The notes beneath the pieces were generated by a model that had not been told where the DNA came from, did not search any database, and saw only the letters and a program-made list of their open reading frames with translations. The translations under genes were made by a program, and so were the position numbers. From the NCBI RefSeq assembly GCF_009935865.1, contig NZ_QWEL01000005.1, positions 62,001 to 126,000 on the forward strand: a stretch of 64,000 nucleotides of DNA, read 5' to 3'. Each line of letters starts with the position of its first letter. The first letter of the stretch is position 1. Below are positions 61,278 to 64,000 of this stretch, one piece after another. The DNA comes from Odoribacter sp. Z80 (lineage in GTDB: Bacteria; Bacteroidota; Bacteroidia; Bacteroidales; Marinifilaceae).

Positions 61278-62726
61278 ATGAACATGAAGATGAAAATACT
61301 GAGTTGGATTTGCTGTTGTTCGCTGTTGTTTGGCGGGTGCAACCATTGGTTGGACGTGGAACCTTACGACCAGATTTCAGAAAATGAATTGACAAAGTCG
61401 CAGGAAGGATTTCAGAAACTGCTCAACGGCATTTATATTGAATTGAATAAAGAGGAGTTGTATGGCAGCACCTTGACGGTGGAGATGATAGAGATTATGG
61501 GGGGGGCGTACGAGATCGGGAGTGATGCTAAGGTGTGGAAGAATTATTCTGATCTTAAAGACTATACGTATGGCACGGATTATTGGAGGGACAGATTGGA
61601 TAAGACGTGGGATAAGGCCTATGCCTTGATTCTGAACTGCAATAAGTTGCTGGCGAATATGGAGAAGAAGAAAAATCTTTTTACCGGAATAAATTATGAT
61701 ATCATCCGGGGTGAGGCTCTGGCTTTACGGGCGATGTTGCATTTTGATATGTTCCGTTTGTTTGGTCCTGTTTATTCCCGGGATAAAGAGATGGTTTGTA
61801 TTCCGTATTATACAGCCGAGACTTTGAATCCGGAGGAGTTATTGCCTGCTTCGGAGGTTGTGGCAAAGGTTTTGGCTGATTTGAAGGAAGCCCGGCTGTT
61901 ATTGAAAGAAGATCCGGTAATCACCGGGGGTACGATGATGGACGAGGCTTCGGACGGAGGGACGAATTTCCTGCGTTACCGGGCTTTGCGGTTGAACTAT
62001 TATGCTGTCACCGGTCTGCTGGCCAGGGTGGCTTTGTATGCAGGTGAAAGAGAAAGAGCCTATAGTTATTCGACAGAGGTTATTAAGGCTGCTAATGATG
62101 GGATCTTCCCTTTTGTAGACAGAAAATTGGTTATCGGTTCGCCGGATGATCCCGACCGCATTTTTTCGTCAGAAATATTGTTTGCTCTTTCGCATACCAG
62201 CCGGGGACAATTGTTTCTGAATTATTTTGATCCCAGTCGTACCACTTTTGTGTTTAAGATGGAGAAAGACTTGATTGATAAACGGATATTCGGAGGAACG
62301 GAGTATGGGGGAAATCAGGATGATTACCGTCATATCAATTGGGTAGTGAGTAATTCCGCCAGTTTTTTTTACAAATATGCAAATATGCAGGAGTCCGGAA
62401 AGATTCAGAATACTATGATTCCGATGTTACGCCTGGGCGAGATGTACCTGATCGCGGCGGAAAGTCAGTCTGCCGACCTGAATGCCGGCATCGGTTGGGT
62501 CAATACTCTGCGGAAGAACCGGGGAGTCCGGAATTTGTCCGTGTTGACGCCGGAACTTTTGCAGTATGAGTATATCCGGGAATTGTACGGGGAAGGGCAA
62601 TTGTTTTTTATGTATAAGCGGATGTATGCACCGGTCATTTGGTCGGATGATGAGAAGAAGAACGTGCAGCCCGGTAATGCTGTTTTTGTCCTGCCGTTAC
62701 CGGATACGGAGAAGGATAACCGATAA
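61278..62726 (+). CDS. SusD/RagB-type surface lipoprotein
   Basis: Ligand-binding lipoprotein of 482 residues paired with the STN-SusC, 12 bp downstream of it. Lipobox LFGGC (Cys21) followed by NHWLDVEPYDQISE, typical of SusD starts. TPR-like helices include GEALALRAMLHFDMFRLFGPVY and LRLNYYAVTGLLARVALYAG, and the C-terminal part has PMLRLGEMYLIAAES and IRELYGEGQLFFMYKR. The RELYGEGQ segment and overall form resemble the SusD of peptide-type systems with DUF4843 partners; this is a tentative reading. Confidence 0.93.
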   Translation: MNMKMKILSWICCCSLLFGGCNHWLDVEPYDQISENELTKSQEGFQKLLNGIYIELNKEELYGSTLTVEMIEIMGGAYEIGSDAKVWKNYSDLKDYTYGTDYWRDRLDKTWDKAYALILNCNKLLANMEKKKNLFTGINYDIIRGEALALRAMLHFDMFRLFGPVYSRDKEMVCIPYYTAETLNPEELLPASEVVAKVLADLKEARLLLKEDPVITGGTMMDEASDGGTNFLRYRALRLNYYAVTGLLARVALYAGERERAYSYSTEVIKAANDGIFPFVDRKLVIGSPDDPDRIFSSEILFALSHTSRGQLFLNYFDPSRTTFVFKMEKDLIDKRIFGGTEYGGNQDDYRHINWVVSNSASFFYKYANMQESGKIQNTMIPMLRLGEMYLIAAESQSADLNAGIGWVNTLRKNRGVRNLSVLTPELLQYEYIRELYGEGQLFFMYKRMYAPVIWSDDEKKNVQPGNAVFVLPLPDTEKDNR

Positions 62727-62745
62727 GAAACCTGGTAATTTTAAG

Positions 62746-63516
62746 ATGATGAAACTGAATAAATGGATATGTTTTGGAATGGGGCTGTTAGGAGTGGGAT
62801 TCATGGGATGTGAAGAGCAGCAACCCGGCAGATTTAATGAAATCAACGGGATTTATTTTAATAACCGGTTGAGGAATAATACGCTGGTGGATAGTACCAG
62901 TCTGACTTTTGTGTATGAGCGTGCCGATACGCTGGATGTACCGGTGGTGATTCAATTGTTGGGACGTCCTTCTGAAACGGCCCGTCCGTTGGGAATCCGG
63001 GTGAGTTCGGAGGATGCAGTGGAAGGCGTGGATTATGTTTTGAAGACGGTTGCGGAAATGCCGGCAAATACGACCTCGGTGAATTATATTGTTATGCTGA
63101 AGAAAACGCCGGTATTGAAGCAGGAGAGTCGTTCCATCATATTGGAATTATATGCCAACGATTATTTTGATTTGCCTTTGCCTTATCTGGTGCAGGCCGG
63201 AGCTGATACGACTTCAATATTGCAGTACCGGATTATATTCTCCGATCGCTTTACTGTGGCTCCGGAAGGGTGGAGGGAGGATTATGGCGGGGCTTTTTCC
63301 CAGCAGAAATTTGAATTGATATGCCGGTATTTTGATATGGACCCGGGACTTTTTGTGAAGCGGAACGATATTCCGTTTTCCCAATGGGTGTATATGAATT
63401 ATGAGATAACCTTGTATGTGAAGGAGCAGGTGAAGAAGAAAGAGGCAGGCGAGTCTTATGATGAAGAGGCTTTTGATAAAGAGACCGGAGAGCCGCTAAA
63501 GTTTACTACCGATTAA
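62746..63516 (+). CDS. DUF4843-type lipoprotein
   Basis: Lipoprotein of 256 residues, 19 bp after the SusD stop. Lipobox FMGC (Cys22), then EEQQPGRFNEINGIYFNN, and a beta-rich domain with DTLDVPVVIQLLGRP and VSSEDAVEGVDYVL, matching the DUF4843 family that accompanies SusC/SusD pairs. The frame runs back to 62566 inside the SusD gene, but the ATG at 62746 is chosen because only it gives a signal peptide. The role is unknown, perhaps an accessory surface binding protein. Confidence 0.88.
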   Translation: MMKLNKWICFGMGLLGVGFMGCEEQQPGRFNEINGIYFNNRLRNNTLVDSTSLTFVYERADTLDVPVVIQLLGRPSETARPLGIRVSSEDAVEGVDYVLKTVAEMPANTTSVNYIVMLKKTPVLKQESRSIILELYANDYFDLPLPYLVQAGADTTSILQYRIIFSDRFTVAPEGWREDYGGAFSQQKFELICRYFDMDPGLFVKRNDIPFSQWVYMNYEITLYVKEQVKKKEAGESYDEEAFDKETGEPLKFTTD

Positions 63517-63528
63517 ACGAATCAGGTT

Positions 63529-64000
63529 ATGAAAGATTGGAAATGGATAGGTATATGTCTTCTTTGCGGAGTGTTGTTTTCCTGCTCGGAAGATTTAGGT
63601 AATTACGATTATCATGAGTTGACAGAACCCGAAATTACGGGAGTGGAGGCCAGAATGTCTGTATTGACTTTTGAACGGTTGCAATTGACACCGGATTTAG
63701 GAAGTCATGATTTTTCGGCAGAACGTTACGGATTTGAATGGAAAGCAGTTGCAACGGACGGAAGTGATGAGGTAACGGTATTGGGGACTGCCCGGGAGCT
63801 GGATTATGAAGTCAGGTTGCCGGAAGGGATGTATAAGTTGTATTTTACGGTGACTGAAAAGTCGAGTGGGGTATATTGGCAGCAGAATTATGATTTGCAA
63901 GTCAGTCAGGCAACTTCTGAAGGTTGGATGGTGTTGTGTTCGGATGGGGGCCGGGCCCGTCTGGATATGGTCTCGGTTGTCACAGGCCGGACGTATTTCG
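63529..64000 (+). CDS. PKD-like family lipoprotein (3' end outside window)
   Basis: The first 157 codons of a gene running off the right edge, with no stop in frame. The start MKDWKWIGICLLCGVLFSC is a lipoprotein signal with lipobox LFSC (Cys19), followed by SEDLGNYDYHELTEPEI, a phrase typical of the PKD-like lipoproteins that follow DUF4843 genes in Bacteroidetes SusC/SusD loci. Strands such as ERYGFEWKAV and LYFTVTEKSSGVYWQQ fit an Ig/PKD-like fold. It starts 12 bp after the upstream stop and is cotranscribed. Confidence 0.82.
   Translation, partial: MKDWKWIGICLLCGVLFSCSEDLGNYDYHELTEPEITGVEARMSVLTFERLQLTPDLGSHDFSAERYGFEWKAVATDGSDEVTVLGTARELDYEVRLPEGMYKLYFTVTEKSSGVYWQQNYDLQVSQATSEGWMVLCSDGGRARLDMVSVVTGRTYF

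Overview
The window is ordinary chromosomal DNA from a member of the Bacteroidota, most likely order Bacteroidales. The evidence is the RprX/RprY-type two-component pair, two SusC/SusD outer-membrane pairs, many lipoproteins with relaxed lipoboxes, DUF4369/TlpA and DUF3078 proteins, a three-domain-length IspG, and promoters of the Bacteroidetes type (-33 TTTG or TTG, 19-21 bp, -7 TAnnTTTG) in front of all three tRNA genes. A family such as Odoribacteraceae is possible, but I cannot establish it from this sequence.

Positions 1-2160 hold the end of the sensor kinase and the regulator RprY, followed by rpiB and a thioredoxin-like lipoprotein. Positions 4216-16084 form a long leftward housekeeping block: a GldA-like ATPase, mutL, a small membrane protein, a YbhN-like flippase, tRNA-Ala, a membrane-anchored EEP phosphatase, two tandem rhomboid proteases, RicT, holB and aspS. 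Positions 16254-24808 hold cvpA, tyrS, hflX, tonB, a phosphopantetheinyl transferase, asd, a YtfJ-like periplasmic protein and typA.

Positions 25282-34950 are a rightward surface locus: a free-standing lipoprotein, then an Asp-box beta-propeller lipoprotein, a SusC without an STN domain, a SusD, and two thioredoxin-fold proteins. Positions 35081-40239 return to housekeeping genes on the minus strand (fba, a BI-1 protein, ung, glutaminyl cyclase, cysS), followed by an FGE-fold lipoprotein with a possible gene remnant upstream. Positions 42493-48313 hold an acyl-CoA synthetase overlapping ispG, a MATE exporter and a CMP-kinase-like protein. Positions 48380-55631 hold a DUF3078 barrel protein, a YeaQ-type protein, a DJ-1/PfpI gene with a small membrane protein, the poorly understood GGGtGRT/NifU-like pair, an SDR threonine dehydrogenase, rnhA, tRNA-Cys, folB, a candidate small RNA or attenuator, and tRNA-Val.

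From 55902 to the right edge lies a regulated nutrient-uptake locus: ECF sigma factor, FecR-type anti-sigma, an STN-bearing SusC, a SusD, a DUF4843-like lipoprotein and the start of a PKD-like lipoprotein. The expected circuit is that ligand binding at the STN-SusC signals through the anti-sigma factor to release the sigma factor. The two SusC/SusD loci therefore appear to be regulated differently. No CRISPR array, prophage, insertion sequence or rRNA operon was seen.
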